DNA from: Oligella urethralis DSM 7531 | Lineage (GTDB): Bacteria > Pseudomonadota > Gammaproteobacteria > Burkholderiales > Burkholderiaceae_B | Reading direction: 5' to 3' | Length of the DNA stretch: 64,000 bases | Assembly: GCF_000372065.1 (NCBI RefSeq) | Contig: NZ_AQVB01000008.1 | Coordinates: 27,287-91,286, forward strand | Part shown: positions 27,186-38,373 of the stretch, piece by piece | How positions within the stretch are numbered: the first letter of the stretch is position 1 | How the letters are laid out: each line of letters opens with the position of its first letter | Made by a program: the position numbers and the translations under genes | Notes under the pieces: model-generated | Seen by the model: only the letters and a program-made list of their open reading frames with translations | The model's database searches: none | What the model was told of the DNA's origin: nothing

Positions 27186-28355
27186 ATGTTATATGAGCTC
27201 TTTAAGTATTTAAGTAAAGATTATAGTTTTTTTTCGGTTTTTGATTATTTGACCATGCGTGCACTGATGGCCAGTGCGACGGCATTGCTTATCGGTCTCG
27301 TCGCAGGACCAAAGGTGATCCGCAAGTTGTTAGAGATGAAGGTCGGGCAGGCGGTGCGTCAATATGGTCTAGAAAGTCACCTGGTCAAAGACGGAACGCC
27401 GACCATGGGCGGTGTTTTGGTACTAATTTCTATTGCGCTGTCCACCTTGTTATGGGCTGATTTAAGCAATCGCTTTGTGTGGGTCGTGCTCTTTGTGACC
27501 GTGGGCTTTGGTGCTATCGGTTGGAGTGACGACTATCGTAAGGTGGTCTATCGCAACCCTGAAGGCATGTCGTCCAAAGAGAAGTTTTTTTGGCAATCAA
27601 CCATTGGTGCCATTGCCGCCCTTTATTTGAGCTTTGCTGTATCAGCACCCGCCTCCGGCGATTTATGGCCATTATTTAAAGATTGGGTCATGAGTGGATT
27701 CACCATGCCGCTACCCGCACAGGCCGATTTGATTGTGCCTTTCTTTAAGAGTGTTAGCTATCCGCTAGGGGTATTCGGTTTTGCTATTCTTACCTGGTTG
27801 GTGATTGTGGGCGGCAGTAATGCGGTGAATCTGACCGATGGTTTGGATGGTTTAGCGATTATGCCGACCGTGATGGTGGGCGGGGCGCTAGGTGTTTTTG
27901 CCTATGTGGTCGGTCGTGTCGATTACTCAAGTTATTTGCTCTTTCCCTATATTCCGGGCGCTGGGGAGATGCTAATTCTCTGTTCTGCCTTGGGCGGCGC
28001 CGGTCTTGCCTTTTTATGGTTCAATGCCTACCCAGCGCAGGTGTTTATGGGTGATGTGGGGGCATTGGCTTTAGGCGGGATGCTAGGCTGTATCGCCGTG
28101 ATTGTACGCCAGGAAATTGTGTTTTTTATTATGGGTGGCGTGTTTGTCGTTGAAACGCTGTCCGTCATGCTCCAAGTGAGTTGGTTTAAATACACGAAAA
28201 AGCGCTATGGTGAGGGACGACGTATTTTATTAATGGCTCCTTTACATCATCATTTTGAGAAAAAAGGGTGGAAAGAAACCCAAGTGGTGATTCGTTTTTG
28301 GATTATCACCATTATGTTGGTGTTAATTGGTCTTTCGACCTTAAAATTACGTTAG
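27186..28355 (+). CDS. mraY: Phospho-N-acetylmuramoyl-pentapeptide transferase MraY
   Basis: 389 aa with about ten transmembrane helices. It transfers phospho-MurNAc-pentapeptide to undecaprenyl phosphate to form lipid I at the inner membrane. Signatures: [45 protein letters not shown] and [13 protein letters not shown]. Slightly longer than E. coli MraY (360 aa) owing to loops near 150-200. Confidence 0.96.
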   Translation: MLYELFKYLSKDYSFFSVFDYLTMRALMASATALLIGLVAGPKVIRKLLEMKVGQAVRQYGLESHLVKDGTPTMGGVLVLISIALSTLLWADLSNRFVWVVLFVTVGFGAIGWSDDYRKVVYRNPEGMSSKEKFFWQSTIGAIAALYLSFAVSAPASGDLWPLFKDWVMSGFTMPLPAQADLIVPFFKSVSYPLGVFGFAILTWLVIVGGSNAVNLTDGLDGLAIMPTVMVGGALGVFAYVVGRVDYSSYLLFPYIPGAGEMLILCSALGGAGLAFLWFNAYPAQVFMGDVGALALGGMLGCIAVIVRQEIVFFIMGGVFVVETLSVMLQVSWFKYTKKRYGEGRRILLMAPLHHHFEKKGWKETQVVIRFWIITIMLVLIGLSTLKLR

Positions 28356-28390
28356 TTATCTTTTTCAATTTATTCTTTTAGAGTTAGGCC

Positions 28391-29923
28391 ATGGCACAGC
28401 ACAAAGACTTGTCTCAATCACATGTATTAGTTTTAGGCTTAGGTGAGACCGGTGTCGCCAGTGCTTTATGGTGCTTGCGCCAAGGTGCTAAGCTGCGTAT
28501 TGCCGATACCCGTGATGAGCCGGCGGGTCTGGCTGAGATTGAAGTGGCTGCTAAGGCACAGCCGGCAGCGAAGATTTCCTATGCGCTAGGAGCCGCCTCG
28601 CTCCAAGCGAGCACCTTAGCGGGGATTGATTCACTGGTGCTGAGCCCAGGTTTATCGCCTAATGCCTCACCGGTGCGGGAGTTTTTGTCCCAAGCCGAGG
28701 CGCAGAGAATTGAAATTATCGGTGAAATTGAGCTCTTTGCTCGCGCCTTGCGCGATTTAAAGGCTAGCCGTGATTATGCGTGCGAGGTCGTTGCTATTAC
28801 CGGCACCAATGGCAAAACCACCGTCACCATGATGGTGCGTGATATGCTGGAGACCGCCGGTTTGACGGCAGTTGCAGCGGGTAATATTAGTCCTGCTGCT
28901 TTGAGTGCATTGATGCATGCCTTGGATACCGATGCCCTGCCTCAAGTCTGGGTGCTAGAGCTATCTAGCTTCCAGTTGGCAACGGTACAATCTTTGCAGC
29001 CTAAGGCCTCGGTGGTCTTAAATTTAAGTCAGGATCATTTAGATTGGCACGTGGATTGGGCAGATTATGCACAGCATAAAGCCAAGCTTTTACAGTTAAG
29101 TGAGACTAAGGTGGTGGCTCGAGCCGATCCGGAAGTGTTAGCGATGGTGCCAGAGGTGGCGGCAGTCGAGGTGATTAGTTTCGGTGAGGATGAGCCGTCC
29201 TTACTAGGTGATTTAGGGATTCAAACATTGGGTGGCATGAGTTGGCTTGCCGCCTCCTGCGACGATGAGGGTTTCGAGACGCCATTGAGTGCGGGGGCTA
29301 AAAAAAGAAAAACCGAAGCCTCAACTCGTGCACCTGCTCATTTAAAGCAATTGATGCCGGTTGAAGCCTTGCCCGTTAAAGGGCGCCATAATGCGCTGAA
29401 TGCCTTAGCTGCACTTGCGCTGTGCCGTGCGCTGGGCATAAATTGGAGTCCGTTACTGCGTGCGCTGGCTGCCTTTAAAGCGGCTCCGCATCGGATGAAC
29501 TTTGTACGCAGCATCGCCGGTGTGGATTTTATTAATGACAGCAAGGGCACCAATGTCGGCGCTACTTTAGCCGGCATTAATGGCTTGGCGCAGCCCTTGG
29601 TCGTGATTCTAGGTGGTCTCGCCAAGGGGCAGGATTTCAGTCCTTTATTAACACCATTACAGGAAAAGGCTAAAGGCATCATCTTAATCGGGCGCGATGC
29701 AAAGTTAATCGAAGCAGCATTGAGCGCAACGGGTTCGCCAATTAAGCATGCCGACTCCATGCAAGAAGCGGTGGTTGAAGCGATGCGTCTCGCCACCGCA
29801 GGCGATATTGTATTACTGTCGCCCGCTTGTGCCAGTATGGATATGTTTAGCAATTATATGCAGCGTGGCGAGGCCTTTGCAGAGGCGGTACAGGATTTAG
29901 CGCATGAATATGGAGAAATTTAA
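28391..29923 (+). CDS. murD: UDP-MurNAc-alanine--D-glutamate ligase MurD
   Basis: 510 aa. N-terminal UDP-binding Rossmann region (VLVLGLGETGVASALWCL), ATP loop TGTNGKT at 137-143, ELSSFQL, LNLSQDHLDWH and C-terminal INDSKGTN. It adds D-Glu to UDP-MurNAc-L-Ala. It is about 70 residues longer than E. coli MurD, with an insert around 275-310 rich in charged residues. Its stop abuts the ftsW start directly. Confidence 0.95.
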   Translation: MAQHKDLSQSHVLVLGLGETGVASALWCLRQGAKLRIADTRDEPAGLAEIEVAAKAQPAAKISYALGAASLQASTLAGIDSLVLSPGLSPNASPVREFLSQAEAQRIEIIGEIELFARALRDLKASRDYACEVVAITGTNGKTTVTMMVRDMLETAGLTAVAAGNISPAALSALMHALDTDALPQVWVLELSSFQLATVQSLQPKASVVLNLSQDHLDWHVDWADYAQHKAKLLQLSETKVVARADPEVLAMVPEVAAVEVISFGEDEPSLLGDLGIQTLGGMSWLAASCDDEGFETPLSAGAKKRKTEASTRAPAHLKQLMPVEALPVKGRHNALNALAALALCRALGINWSPLLRALAAFKAAPHRMNFVRSIAGVDFINDSKGTNVGATLAGINGLAQPLVVILGGLAKGQDFSPLLTPLQEKAKGIILIGRDAKLIEAALSATGSPIKHADSMQEAVVEAMRLATAGDIVLLSPACASMDMFSNYMQRGEAFAEAVQDLAHEYGEI

Positions 29924-31180
29924 ATGAGTCTGAGCATGCGCGAGCGCTTTGTGCGCCAGACGGAGCCGGGGATCAATGAGGTTTCGCCCACTCGTAGCAA
30001 AATGCGTGACTATGATCTGGGACTATTATCCATTATCGGCGTGATTTTGGTGCTGGGTTTGGTGATGGTGTACTCCTCCTCAATTGCGCTGACGGATGGA
30101 CCAAGTAGTGAGGTCGTTAAATTCAACCGCTACTTTATGATGCAAGCCATTTATATTTTTATCGGCTTTTGCGGCATGTTCACGGTATTCAATATCAATA
30201 TGGACAAATGGGAGGAGCTGTCCTTTCTCTTTTTTGGGGTAGCTGCGGTCTTATTGTTACTCGTCCTCATGCCCTTTATCGGCCGTGAGATTAATGGGGC
30301 AAAGCGTTGGATCCCCTTAGGGCCGGTCAATTTTCAGCCGAGTGAGATGATGAAAATGGCCATGGTGCTGTATGCCTCACGGTATGCAATTCGCTTTCGT
30401 GATGCCATTGGCTCTTTAAAACCCTTTGAGGGCTTTGTGTGCGGTGTGTTGCCGATTGCAGCCTTATTGGGATTGGCTTTGATACTGACCTTCCTTGAGC
30501 CCGATTTAGGCGCTTCCATGGTGCTCGCCTCCATTTGTGTCGGTGTTTTGTTCTTGGGTGGTCTGCATAGTTTTTACTTGGCTGGTCTTGGTCTATTAGG
30601 CGTGGGTTTGGTCAGTGCTGCCGTGTTATTCAGCTCTTGGCGCCTTAAGCGCTTGTTTGCTTTCTTAGATCCCTTTAGTGAGGAGTATGCGCAATCCTCA
30701 GGCTATCAATTAGTGCACTCATTAATCGCTATCGGTCGTGGTGAATGGACTGGTGTGGGTCTAGGTTTTAGTATTGAAAAATTACATTATTTACCAGAGG
30801 CACATACCGACTTTATATTGGCTGTGATCGGTGAGGAATTGGGCTTTGTAGGTATTCTGACGGTAGTGATTCTGTATTTCTTACTGATTTTTAAATGTTT
30901 TAAGATTGGTCGCGTAGCCATTGCCATGGACCGCTACTATAGTGGCCTGGTGGCACAGGGCGTGGGTATTTGGATTGGTTTCCAAGCCTTATTTAATCTC
31001 TGCGTTTGTTTGGGTTTATTACCGACCAAGGGCTTAACCCTGCCGATGATCAGTTTCGGTGGTTCAGCCATGGTGATGACACTTTGTGCACTGGGACTGG
31101 TGTTCAGAGTAGACTATGAAAATCGTCAATTAATGCGTGGTTTGCCTATTTCAGGCGTGCCTGCGCCAAGGTATGTGTGA
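29924..31180 (+). CDS. ftsW: Septal peptidoglycan glycosyltransferase FtsW
   Basis: 418 aa SEDS-family integral membrane protein with about ten helices. Visible signatures are [31 protein letters not shown]-type region (about 125-145), LEPDLGASM, and [18 protein letters not shown] in the extracellular loop. It polymerises lipid II with FtsI. The ATG follows the murD stop with no gap; GGAG within the murD end serves as its ribosome binding site. Confidence 0.95.
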   Translation: MSLSMRERFVRQTEPGINEVSPTRSKMRDYDLGLLSIIGVILVLGLVMVYSSSIALTDGPSSEVVKFNRYFMMQAIYIFIGFCGMFTVFNINMDKWEELSFLFFGVAAVLLLLVLMPFIGREINGAKRWIPLGPVNFQPSEMMKMAMVLYASRYAIRFRDAIGSLKPFEGFVCGVLPIAALLGLALILTFLEPDLGASMVLASICVGVLFLGGLHSFYLAGLGLLGVGLVSAAVLFSSWRLKRLFAFLDPFSEEYAQSSGYQLVHSLIAIGRGEWTGVGLGFSIEKLHYLPEAHTDFILAVIGEELGFVGILTVVILYFLLIFKCFKIGRVAIAMDRYYSGLVAQGVGIWIGFQALFNLCVCLGLLPTKGLTLPMISFGGSAMVMTLCALGLVFRVDYENRQLMRGLPISGVPAPRYV

Positions 31181-32304
31181 TGAGTGAAGCAATTGACCCA
31201 GCGGTTACGATGACAACTGATGCGCCAGAGGCGGCGGTGTTAGCGCCTACGATTCTAATCATGGCGGGTGGTACTGGCGGTCATATTATGCCGGGTTTGG
31301 CGGTGGCTGGTGAGCTGGAGCAGCGTGGCTGGAAGGTCTACTGGTTAGGTAATCCTGAGCGCATGGAGGGCGAACTTGTTCCCGCACGCGGTATTCCATT
31401 ATTGCCAATGCGCTTTGCGGGTTTGCGCGGCAAGGGTTTGGCTGCTTTACTTAAATTGCCTTTTACCTTAGCGACGGCGCTACTTGATGCGCGCCGAGCG
31501 TTTAAAAAGGCAAAGCCTGATGTGGTCTTAGGCATGGGTGGCTATGCGGCGGTGCCGGGCAGTATCATGGCGTTTTTAAGTGGCAAGCCAATCGTGCTGC
31601 ATGAGCAAAATGCGGTCGCTGGTAGTGCGAATAAGCTTATCGCTAAGTTGGCTAAGCGTGTGTTAATGGCGTTTCCTAGGGCATTAGCAAATGGCACAGT
31701 GGTTGGTAATCCGGTGCGTGCTGAGCTGTTAAAGCTAGCGCCACCCGAAGCGCGCTTTGCTAATCGCTCAGGACCCTTAAAATTGCTTGTCGTCGGTGGT
31801 AGTTTGGGGGCGCTCGCTTTAAATAATTTAATTCCACAAGCGCTGGCCCAGATACCGGCGGCACAGCGTCCGATGGTGACGCATCAGTCCGGTGCGGCAC
31901 ATCTTGAGATACTAAAAAATAATTATCATGAAGCCGGGGTAGAGGCAAATTGTGTCGCATTCATTGATAATATGGCAGATGCGCTTGCAGAAGCGGATTT
32001 ATTAATTTGTCGTGCTGGTGCCATGACAGTCGCTGAAGTGGCTGCCGTGGGCGTGCCAGCCCTGTTTGTGCCCTTACCAGGGGCAATTGATGATCACCAA
32101 ACGGCCAATGCTCGTTGGTTGGCTGATGCCGGTGCGGCAGAGCTAAAAGCTCAATCCGCTTTAACTGCCGAGTGGTTGGCACAGTATTTAGTGACGCAGC
32201 AGCGAGCGCAACTATTATCAATGGCGTCTAAAGCACGGGCCATGGCGTTGCCCGGTGCGACGCATACAATTGCTGATGTTTGTGAGCAATTGGCTAGGGA
32301 ATAA
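31180..32304 (+). CDS. murG: Lipid II-forming GlcNAc transferase MurG
   Basis: 374 aa GT-B glycosyltransferase. The N-terminal [14 protein letters not shown] loop and C-terminal [35 protein letters not shown] are diagnostic. It adds GlcNAc to lipid I on the cytoplasmic face. The ATG at 31180 overlaps the ftsW stop in a TGATG arrangement. A GTG one codon earlier would also work. An N-terminal extension of about 22 residues precedes the usual start of the fold. Confidence 0.95.
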   Translation: MSEAIDPAVTMTTDAPEAAVLAPTILIMAGGTGGHIMPGLAVAGELEQRGWKVYWLGNPERMEGELVPARGIPLLPMRFAGLRGKGLAALLKLPFTLATALLDARRAFKKAKPDVVLGMGGYAAVPGSIMAFLSGKPIVLHEQNAVAGSANKLIAKLAKRVLMAFPRALANGTVVGNPVRAELLKLAPPEARFANRSGPLKLLVVGGSLGALALNNLIPQALAQIPAAQRPMVTHQSGAAHLEILKNNYHEAGVEANCVAFIDNMADALAEADLLICRAGAMTVAEVAAVGVPALFVPLPGAIDDHQTANARWLADAGAAELKAQSALTAEWLAQYLVTQQRAQLLSMASKARAMALPGATHTIADVCEQLARE

Positions 32305-32305
32305 A

Positions 32306-33727
32306 ATGAAGCATAGAATTAGAAATATTCATTTGGTTGGTATTGGCGGCTCAGGCATGAGCGGTATTGCCGAGGTCTTGATTAATCAGGGTTATCAGAT
32401 CAGTGGTTCGGATATTAATCGGAGTGCTGTCACGCAGCGCTTGGAGCAACTGGGCGCAAGAATTTTTTATGAGCATAATGCGACCAATATTGATGCCGCT
32501 GAAGCGGATGTGGTGGTGACCTCGACTGCTATTTCAGGTGGTAATCCGGAGGTGTTAAACGCCCGTGCACAGGGGATTCCGGTGGTCTCGCGCGCCATGA
32601 TGCTAGCTGAGTTAATGCGTCTCAAAATGGGTATTGCAGTGGCCGGGACTCATGGTAAAACGACCACCACCAGCTTTGTTAGTAGTATTTTGGCAGAGGC
32701 CAAATTTGATCCTACCTTTGTGATTGGCGGTAAATTAAACTCTGCCGGTACCAATGCCTATTTGGGCAAAGGTGATTATATTGTGGTTGAGGCCGATGAG
32801 TCGGACGCATCTTTTTTAAATCTATTGCCGGTGATGGCGATAGTGACCAATATCGATGTGGATCATATGGACACCTACGGGCACGATGTGGCGCGCTTAC
32901 GTAGTGCCTTTGTGCAGTTTACCCAAAATTTACCATTTTACGGTACCGCCATTTTGTGCGTCGATGATGATAATGTCCGTAAAATTATCCCCTTTATTTC
33001 TCGTCCTATTGTGACTTACGGCTTTGATGAGGACGCTGATTATCGAGCGAGCGATATTCGTAGTGAAGGTGCGCAAATGTACTTCACTGCCCACAGAAAA
33101 TGCGGTCGTCGCCGTCATTTGGCACCCATCGAGGTGACGCTGAATCTGCCTGGTCGTCATAATGTGTTAAATGCCTTAGCGGCAATTGCTTTAGCGACTG
33201 AACTAGGAGTAGAGGATGAGGCGATACTAACCGCACTTAAAAACTTTAACGGAGTGGGGCGCCGCTTTAGCTTTGTTGGTGAGTTTGAAGCCCAAGCCAT
33301 TAACGGTGGTGGTAAGTTTACCGTGATTGATGATTATGGGCATCATCCGGTGGAGATGGCCGCGACCATTGCCGCCGTCCGCGGTGGTTGGCCCGATCGA
33401 CGTTTGGTGTTAGCGTTTCAGCCACATCGCTATAGTCGTACCCGTGATTGCTTTGAAGAGTTTGTGCGTGTCCTCGGTCAGGCCGATGAGGTGATTTTAA
33501 CTGAGGTCTATGCAGCAGGGGAGTTGCCGATTAGCTTTGCCAGTGGTGAGGCACTATCTAAGGCAATCGCTCAAGACGGTAAGGTGCAGCCACAATTTGT
33601 CCCCAATATAGAGGATTTACCACAAGCAATTCTGTCCTTTGCGCGGGGCGGTGATATTGTCATAACCATGGGTGCCGGTTCTATCAGCAAGGTACCTGCT
33701 AAAATCTTGGAGATTGCAAATGGCTAA
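32306..33727 (+). CDS. murC: UDP-N-acetylmuramate--L-alanine ligase MurC
   Basis: 473 aa from the ATG at 32306, 1 nt after the murG stop. The frame is open from 32255 but the upstream part overlaps murG and the fold begins at [20 protein letters not shown] loop [33 protein letters not shown] and DDYGHHPVE are present. It adds the first L-Ala of the stem peptide. Confidence 0.95.
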   Translation: MKHRIRNIHLVGIGGSGMSGIAEVLINQGYQISGSDINRSAVTQRLEQLGARIFYEHNATNIDAAEADVVVTSTAISGGNPEVLNARAQGIPVVSRAMMLAELMRLKMGIAVAGTHGKTTTTSFVSSILAEAKFDPTFVIGGKLNSAGTNAYLGKGDYIVVEADESDASFLNLLPVMAIVTNIDVDHMDTYGHDVARLRSAFVQFTQNLPFYGTAILCVDDDNVRKIIPFISRPIVTYGFDEDADYRASDIRSEGAQMYFTAHRKCGRRRHLAPIEVTLNLPGRHNVLNALAAIALATELGVEDEAILTALKNFNGVGRRFSFVGEFEAQAINGGGKFTVIDDYGHHPVEMAATIAAVRGGWPDRRLVLAFQPHRYSRTRDCFEEFVRVLGQADEVILTEVYAAGELPISFASGEALSKAIAQDGKVQPQFVPNIEDLPQAILSFARGGDIVITMGAGSISKVPAKILEIANG

Positions 33728-34670
33728 TACAACGCAGAATTTAGGTAGGGTCGGTGTGATTTATGGTGGCGTCTCAGCCGAACGTGAGGTTTCGCTGAAT
33801 TCCGGTGCTGGTGTGCATGCGGCTTTGTTGGAAAAGGGCGTGGATGCGCATCTCTTTGATTTGGGTAAGCATAGCTTAGCCGAGTTAGAAGCACAGAAAT
33901 TTGATCGTGTCTTTATTATTTTGCATGGTCGTTACGGTGAGGATGGTTGCATTCAGGGTGCACTGGAGATTATGGGTGTGCCTTATACGGGGCCTGGGGT
34001 GATGAGCTCGGGCGTTGCGATGGATAAAATCATGACAAAACGTCTTTTTATCGAGCAAAATATCCCCACGCCAAAGTATGTTGAGGTGCGTGACGCTGAG
34101 GATTTGCAGGCAGCGGTGAAGCAGCTCGGTCTGCCGATGATTTTAAAGCCAGCCCACGAGGGCTCAACTATTGGCTTAACCAAGATTGAAAATGCTGAGC
34201 AATTAGACGAGGCCTTAGCCCAAGCAACGCAATACGATAAGGTGTTATTAGCGGAGGAGTGTATCGTTGGTCGCGAGCTGACGGTGGCTGTACTTGGTAA
34301 GGGCGCAGAGGCACAGGCCTTGCCCATTATTGAAATTATTGCACCGGATGGGAATTATGACTTCCATAACAAATATCATTCCGATGAAACGCAGTATATT
34401 TGCCCAGCTGATTTACCTGCTGAATTAAGCGAAAAAATCAAAGCGCTATGTGTGCAAGCCTATCGTACCATTGGTTGTGAGGGCTGGTCGCGGGTGGACG
34501 TGATGTTAAATCATGCAAATGAGCCGTATTTATTGGAAATTAATACAGCACCAGGTATGACGAGTCACTCTTTGGTGCCTATGGCTGCTAAAGCTGAGGG
34601 TATGTCCTATCCAGAACTATGTGTAAAAATTCTTGCCTCTGCTGATTTAAAAGTCGGTCGCAAGGGTTAA
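33720..34670 (+). CDS. ddlB: D-alanine--D-alanine ligase
   Basis: 316 aa ATP-grasp enzyme. The start ATG 33720 has GGAG 8 nt upstream and overlaps the murC end by 8 nt; the longer frame from 33672 is inside murC and is rejected. Motifs: [40 protein letters not shown] and [11 protein letters not shown]. It supplies D-Ala-D-Ala to the MurF half of MurEF. Confidence 0.95.
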   Translation: MANTTQNLGRVGVIYGGVSAEREVSLNSGAGVHAALLEKGVDAHLFDLGKHSLAELEAQKFDRVFIILHGRYGEDGCIQGALEIMGVPYTGPGVMSSGVAMDKIMTKRLFIEQNIPTPKYVEVRDAEDLQAAVKQLGLPMILKPAHEGSTIGLTKIENAEQLDEALAQATQYDKVLLAEECIVGRELTVAVLGKGAEAQALPIIEIIAPDGNYDFHNKYHSDETQYICPADLPAELSEKIKALCVQAYRTIGCEGWSRVDVMLNHANEPYLLEINTAPGMTSHSLVPMAAKAEGMSYPELCVKILASADLKVGRKG

Positions 34671-34708
34671 AATAGAGTGTAGCAGCTTATTTTTACCAAG
34701 GTGTTTTA

Positions 34709-35512
34709 GTGATATTTTCGGATCCCCGTTTTATTAACCGTATTGCCGGTTTTTTAACCGTAGTCGGGGTGCTTATTCTGCTTGGAGCCTTAGGCTATCG
34801 GGTGATGAATTTGCCGATGTTTAATATCACACGCATTGTGTTGGAGCCTAAGCAGGGGGATGTTTTATCCTATGCCTCGCCAGCTAGTATTCAAAGTACA
34901 TTAGATGGGCAGGTGCAGGGTAATTTCTTTACACTTGACTTGCTTAAGGTGCAGCGCATTTTAAGCTCATCGCCGTGGGTGCGTCATGTGGATATTACCC
35001 GTTTATGGCCAAATGGCTTATTACTACGGATTGAAGAGCATGAGCCCTTTGCTTTATGGAATGACGAGGCATTGATTAACACCTGGGGTGAAAAGTATTT
35101 AGCGAATCGCGGCGAAGTCGATCGGCTTGATGACTTACCGCAGTTTTTTGGACCGGATGGATCGGAGCACTTAGTAGTACAGCGTTATGCAGAGTTGGTG
35201 CGGTGGTTAAGTCCTATTAGTTTAAGTGTAAAGGAACTTGGTCTAAGTGACCGTTATTCATGGCGTATTTTATTGGATAATAATATCACCGTGATTATAG
35301 GGCGCGACCCCGGGGCTGAGATTGCTAACCCATATGACGGCATGGGGGCGATGAGCTTTGCCGAAACCATTCAGCGTTTTGTACGCAGTTGGCCAGCATT
35401 GTTAAAACGAATTGACGGAAGACAGGTAGAACGCATCGATCTCCGCTATACTAGGGGTTTTGCAGTTACTTTTGCGGATACAGCCGGTTCTAAATCCTCC
35501 GATAAGCCATAA
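34709..35512 (+). CDS. ftsQ: Cell division protein FtsQ
   Basis: 267 aa bitopic membrane protein: short cytoplasmic N-terminus, one transmembrane helix (about 13-32), then a POTRA domain (about 40-112) and the FtsQ beta domain. The region around HEPFALWNDEALINTWGE matches the family. GTG start with AAGGTG 5-8 nt upstream. It links FtsL/FtsB to the divisome. It lies 16 nt before ftsA. Confidence 0.92.
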   Translation: MIFSDPRFINRIAGFLTVVGVLILLGALGYRVMNLPMFNITRIVLEPKQGDVLSYASPASIQSTLDGQVQGNFFTLDLLKVQRILSSSPWVRHVDITRLWPNGLLLRIEEHEPFALWNDEALINTWGEKYLANRGEVDRLDDLPQFFGPDGSEHLVVQRYAELVRWLSPISLSVKELGLSDRYSWRILLDNNITVIIGRDPGAEIANPYDGMGAMSFAETIQRFVRSWPALLKRIDGRQVERIDLRYTRGFAVTFADTAGSKSSDKP

Positions 35513-35528
35513 GTGAGTTATTTGAAAG

Positions 35529-36743
35529 ATGAGTCGAGACCACAATAAGGATGTTATTGTTGCCCTGGATATAGGTACGAGTACGGTCGTAGCTATTGTC
35601 GCCGAGTGTTTGCCTGATGGTCGCTATGAGGTCATCGGTGTGGGTCAGGCAATTTCACGCGGCATGCGCAAGGGCGTGGTGGTAAATATTGAGCAGATTG
35701 TTGGTTCAATCCAGCAGGCGCTTGAAGAAGCTTGCCTGATGGCGGATTTTCGTATTCGTGAGGTTTATACCGGCATTGGTGGCAGCCACATTAACAGCTT
35801 TAACTCCAGCGGTATGGTGGCCGTGGTTGACAAGGAAGTCAGCTATGCCGATGTGCGCCGTGTGCTCGACACGGCCAAGGCGGTGAATATCGCCAACGAT
35901 CATGAAATTCTTCATGTGATTACACAGCAATACACCCTCGATAAGCAGGAGGGTATTATCCAGCCGGTCGGTATGGCAGGTATTCGTCTTGAGGTGCGGG
36001 TACATATTATTACCGGTTTACAGAGCGCAACGCAAAATGTGGTTAAGTGTATTCGCCGTTGTGGGCTGGAGATTCGTGGATTAGTATTTCAGGCCTTGGC
36101 AGCCAGTCAGGTGTGTTTGACGGCTGACGAAAAGGAATTAGGCGTAGCCTTGGTTGATATCGGTAGTGGCACCACCGATGTGGCGGTTTGGCATGGCGGT
36201 GCCTTACGTCATACGGCGGTGTTCCCTCAAGGGGGTGATCAAATCACCAATGATATTGCCACCATGTTACGTACGCCGACACCGGACGCTGAGGACATTA
36301 AGTTAAATTACGGTGCCGCTAAAGCCAGTTTGGTCAATACCTTAGAAACTTTCGAGGTGATCGGTTTGGGCAACCGTGAAGCTCGGGAGATGGAGCGTCA
36401 CGTCTTAGCTCAGGTGATTGAGCCGCGAGTTGAGGAAATCTTGATGGGCGTGATGAATGTGATTGCCGAATCTGGTCATAAGATCACCGGTTTGGTATTG
36501 ACCGGCGGTACGGCATTATTACCCGGGATTCAGGAGCTGGCCGAGGATATGTTCCAAGTGCCAGTGCGTATCGGGGTGCCGATATATGATGGTAGCTTAT
36601 CAGATGTGGTTTGTGAGCCGCGTTTTGCTACCGCAATGGGTTTATTAAGCTATTCGCGGATGCAGCAATATGCGCAACATGGCGATATGCCCAAAGAAGG
36701 TTTATTAAAACGTCTTTGGAACTTTATTACGAATAGTTTATAG
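35529..36743 (+). CDS. ftsA: Cell division protein FtsA
   Basis: 404 aa actin-like ATPase. Phosphate-binding loops VALDIGTSTVVAIV (about 10-23) and VDIGSGTTDVAVW (about 209-221), and TGGTALLPG near 325. The last residues (GLLKRLWNFITNSL) form the amphipathic membrane-targeting helix. It anchors FtsZ filaments to the membrane. Followed by a 122-nt gap with structured sequence before ftsZ. Confidence 0.96.
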   Translation: MSRDHNKDVIVALDIGTSTVVAIVAECLPDGRYEVIGVGQAISRGMRKGVVVNIEQIVGSIQQALEEACLMADFRIREVYTGIGGSHINSFNSSGMVAVVDKEVSYADVRRVLDTAKAVNIANDHEILHVITQQYTLDKQEGIIQPVGMAGIRLEVRVHIITGLQSATQNVVKCIRRCGLEIRGLVFQALAASQVCLTADEKELGVALVDIGSGTTDVAVWHGGALRHTAVFPQGGDQITNDIATMLRTPTPDAEDIKLNYGAAKASLVNTLETFEVIGLGNREAREMERHVLAQVIEPRVEEILMGVMNVIAESGHKITGLVLTGGTALLPGIQELAEDMFQVPVRIGVPIYDGSLSDVVCEPRFATAMGLLSYSRMQQYAQHGDMPKEGLLKRLWNFITNSL

Positions 36744-36761
36744 TTTAGAATAGGTATTGCA

Positions 36762-36777
36762 GTGGAGTCGGGTGGAG
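36762..36777 (+). promoter_or_regulatory. Candidate MraZ-type boxes upstream of ftsZ
   Basis: GTGGAG at 36762 and again at 36772: TGGAG-N5-TGGAG with the same 10-nt spacing as in the mraZ operator, whose first box is also GTGGAG. It lies in the ftsA-ftsZ gap. A second control point by MraZ is an inference from the match. Confidence 0.4.
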
Positions 36778-36781
36778 ATTT

Positions 36782-36822
36782 CTCAAAGGCAGTGCGAATG
36801 ACGCATTGGCTCTTTCTTTGAG
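36782..36822 (+). promoter_or_regulatory. Hairpin in the ftsA-ftsZ gap
   Basis: Outer stem CTCAAAG (36782-36788) with CTTTGAG (36816-36822), inner stem CAGTGCG / CGCATTG with one G-U pair. No T-run follows, so it is not a standard terminator; it may set ftsZ mRNA stability or processing. Confidence 0.4.
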
Positions 36823-36865
36823 GTGATTTCCATGTTTTCATCATAGGGAAGTAGGAGTTATTTTT

Positions 36866-38101
36866 ATGAGCATGGATTTAGGTTTCAAGTTCGTTGAGCA
36901 GGAGCAGCCTCAAAACGGCACGATTATCAAGGTGATTGGTGTGGGTGGTGCCGGTGGCAACGCCGTCAATCACATGATCGCCAAGGGTCTTAAGGGGGTT
37001 GAGTTTATCAGTGCTAATACTGACGCTCAAGCACTCGCCAGTTCCAAAGCTGAGCAAGTGATTGCCTTAGGTAAGACCGGTTTAGGAGCTGGTGCCAAGC
37101 CTGAAAATGGTCGCGCAGCAGCAGAGGCGGCACGTGAGCAAATCCGTCAGGCCTTAAGTGGCGCCCATATGGTATTTATTACCGCTGGTATGGGTGGTGG
37201 TACTGGTACTGGCGCAAGTCCAGTAGTAGCACAAATTGCCCGTGAACTTGGCATTCTTACAGTGGGTGTGGTTTCAAAGCCTTTTGGTTACGAGGGTAAT
37301 CGCCGCATGAACGCAGCTGAAGCGGGTATTGAGAGCTTGTCTGAGCATGTTAACGCATTAATTGTGGTGCTTAACGATCGCTTAGAGGAGATGCTAGGCG
37401 GTGAAGCCACCATGCAAGAGTGCTTTGTGGAAGCCGATGATGTATTACACAATGCTTGCGCTGGTATTGCTGAAATTATTAATGTTGAGGGTAATATCAA
37501 CGTCGACTTCGAAGACGTGAAAACCATTATGAGCGAGCAGGGCCAGGCGATGATGGGTACGGCTACTGCTTCTGGTGAGGACCGTGCCAAAAAGGCAGCC
37601 GAAGAAGCTATCGCTTGCCCATTATTAGAGGGTGTGGATCTCAATGGCGCACGTGGCGTATTAATTAATATCACCGCCAGTAAGAGCATCACTCAGCGTG
37701 AAGTACGTACAATTAACGAGGTGATTACAAGTTACGCCGATAAGGACGCCGTGATTATTTCCGGTATCGCTTATGACGAGGCTATGGCTGATCAGATTCG
37801 TGTGACTGTGGTTGCTACCGGTCTTGGTCGTAAAAAGCCTGAGATTGTAGCGCAAAACTCTGAGGAGCAGCTAGCTCGCACCGGTACGGATGATGCCACG
37901 GCAGTGATTCAAAATTTCCGTAGCGCAAGCGGCGGTTTCAATCCGATTCGCACGCCACGTAGTGCACGTAGCGCTCAGTATAATGTCGGTTTTGGTGATG
38001 TGAGCTCGACTGACACACCTAGCTTTACTCGTCGTTCCTTAACGGAAGAAGAGCGTAACGACAGTGATGTGCCAGCCTTCCTACGTAAGCAAGCGAATTA
38101 A
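36866..38101 (+). CDS. ftsZ: Cell division GTPase FtsZ
   Basis: 411 aa tubulin homologue. GTP signature GMGGGTGTGASP (about 109-120), VGVGGAGGNAVNHM near the N-terminus, NVDFEDVKTIM synergy-loop region, and the C-terminal peptide DVPAFLRKQAN that binds FtsA and other partners. AGGAG lies 10 nt before the ATG. It forms the division ring. Confidence 0.98.
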   Translation: MSMDLGFKFVEQEQPQNGTIIKVIGVGGAGGNAVNHMIAKGLKGVEFISANTDAQALASSKAEQVIALGKTGLGAGAKPENGRAAAEAAREQIRQALSGAHMVFITAGMGGGTGTGASPVVAQIARELGILTVGVVSKPFGYEGNRRMNAAEAGIESLSEHVNALIVVLNDRLEEMLGGEATMQECFVEADDVLHNACAGIAEIINVEGNINVDFEDVKTIMSEQGQAMMGTATASGEDRAKKAAEEAIACPLLEGVDLNGARGVLINITASKSITQREVRTINEVITSYADKDAVIISGIAYDEAMADQIRVTVVATGLGRKKPEIVAQNSEEQLARTGTDDATAVIQNFRSASGGFNPIRTPRSARSAQYNVGFGDVSSTDTPSFTRRSLTEEERNDSDVPAFLRKQAN

Positions 38102-38131
38102 TTACGAGTTTTGTGCTTAGTTGCTAGCGGG

Positions 38132-38157
38132 GCAGAGGCTATTGTTTTAGCTTCTGC
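38132..38157 (+). other. Hairpin downstream of ftsZ
   Basis: GCAGAGGCT pairs with AGCTTCTGC (one G-U) across an 8-nt loop, 30 nt after the ftsZ stop. No T-run. Probably part of the ftsZ 3' UTR. Confidence 0.4.
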
Positions 38158-38209
38158 TACTCGCAGTTAATGCTCATCACTTTAATTAAGGGTGCGTGAC
38201 ACCTTAGCG

Positions 38210-38247
38210 AGCCAATACTGTCTAATCATAGGTATTGGCTTTTTTTT
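38210..38247 (+). terminator. Intrinsic terminator after ftsZ
   Basis: AGCCAATAC / GTATTGGCT perfect 9-bp stem, 13-nt loop, then eight T. It separates ftsZ from lpxC. Confidence 0.88.
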
Positions 38248-38373
38248 GTTACAAAAATATGTCAATTCGTTTAGTTAGTAAAATCTAAATTTTAGACGCG
38301 GCTGGGGCATTTACTTAGGTTAAAATGCCTGGTAAATAAGAATTGATTGCAATAGATTTGATGGAAACTTGCC

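Noticed and set aside
32255-32305. Upstream extension of murC into murG
   Set aside because: The MurC fold begins at the ATG 32306, 1 nt after the murG stop.
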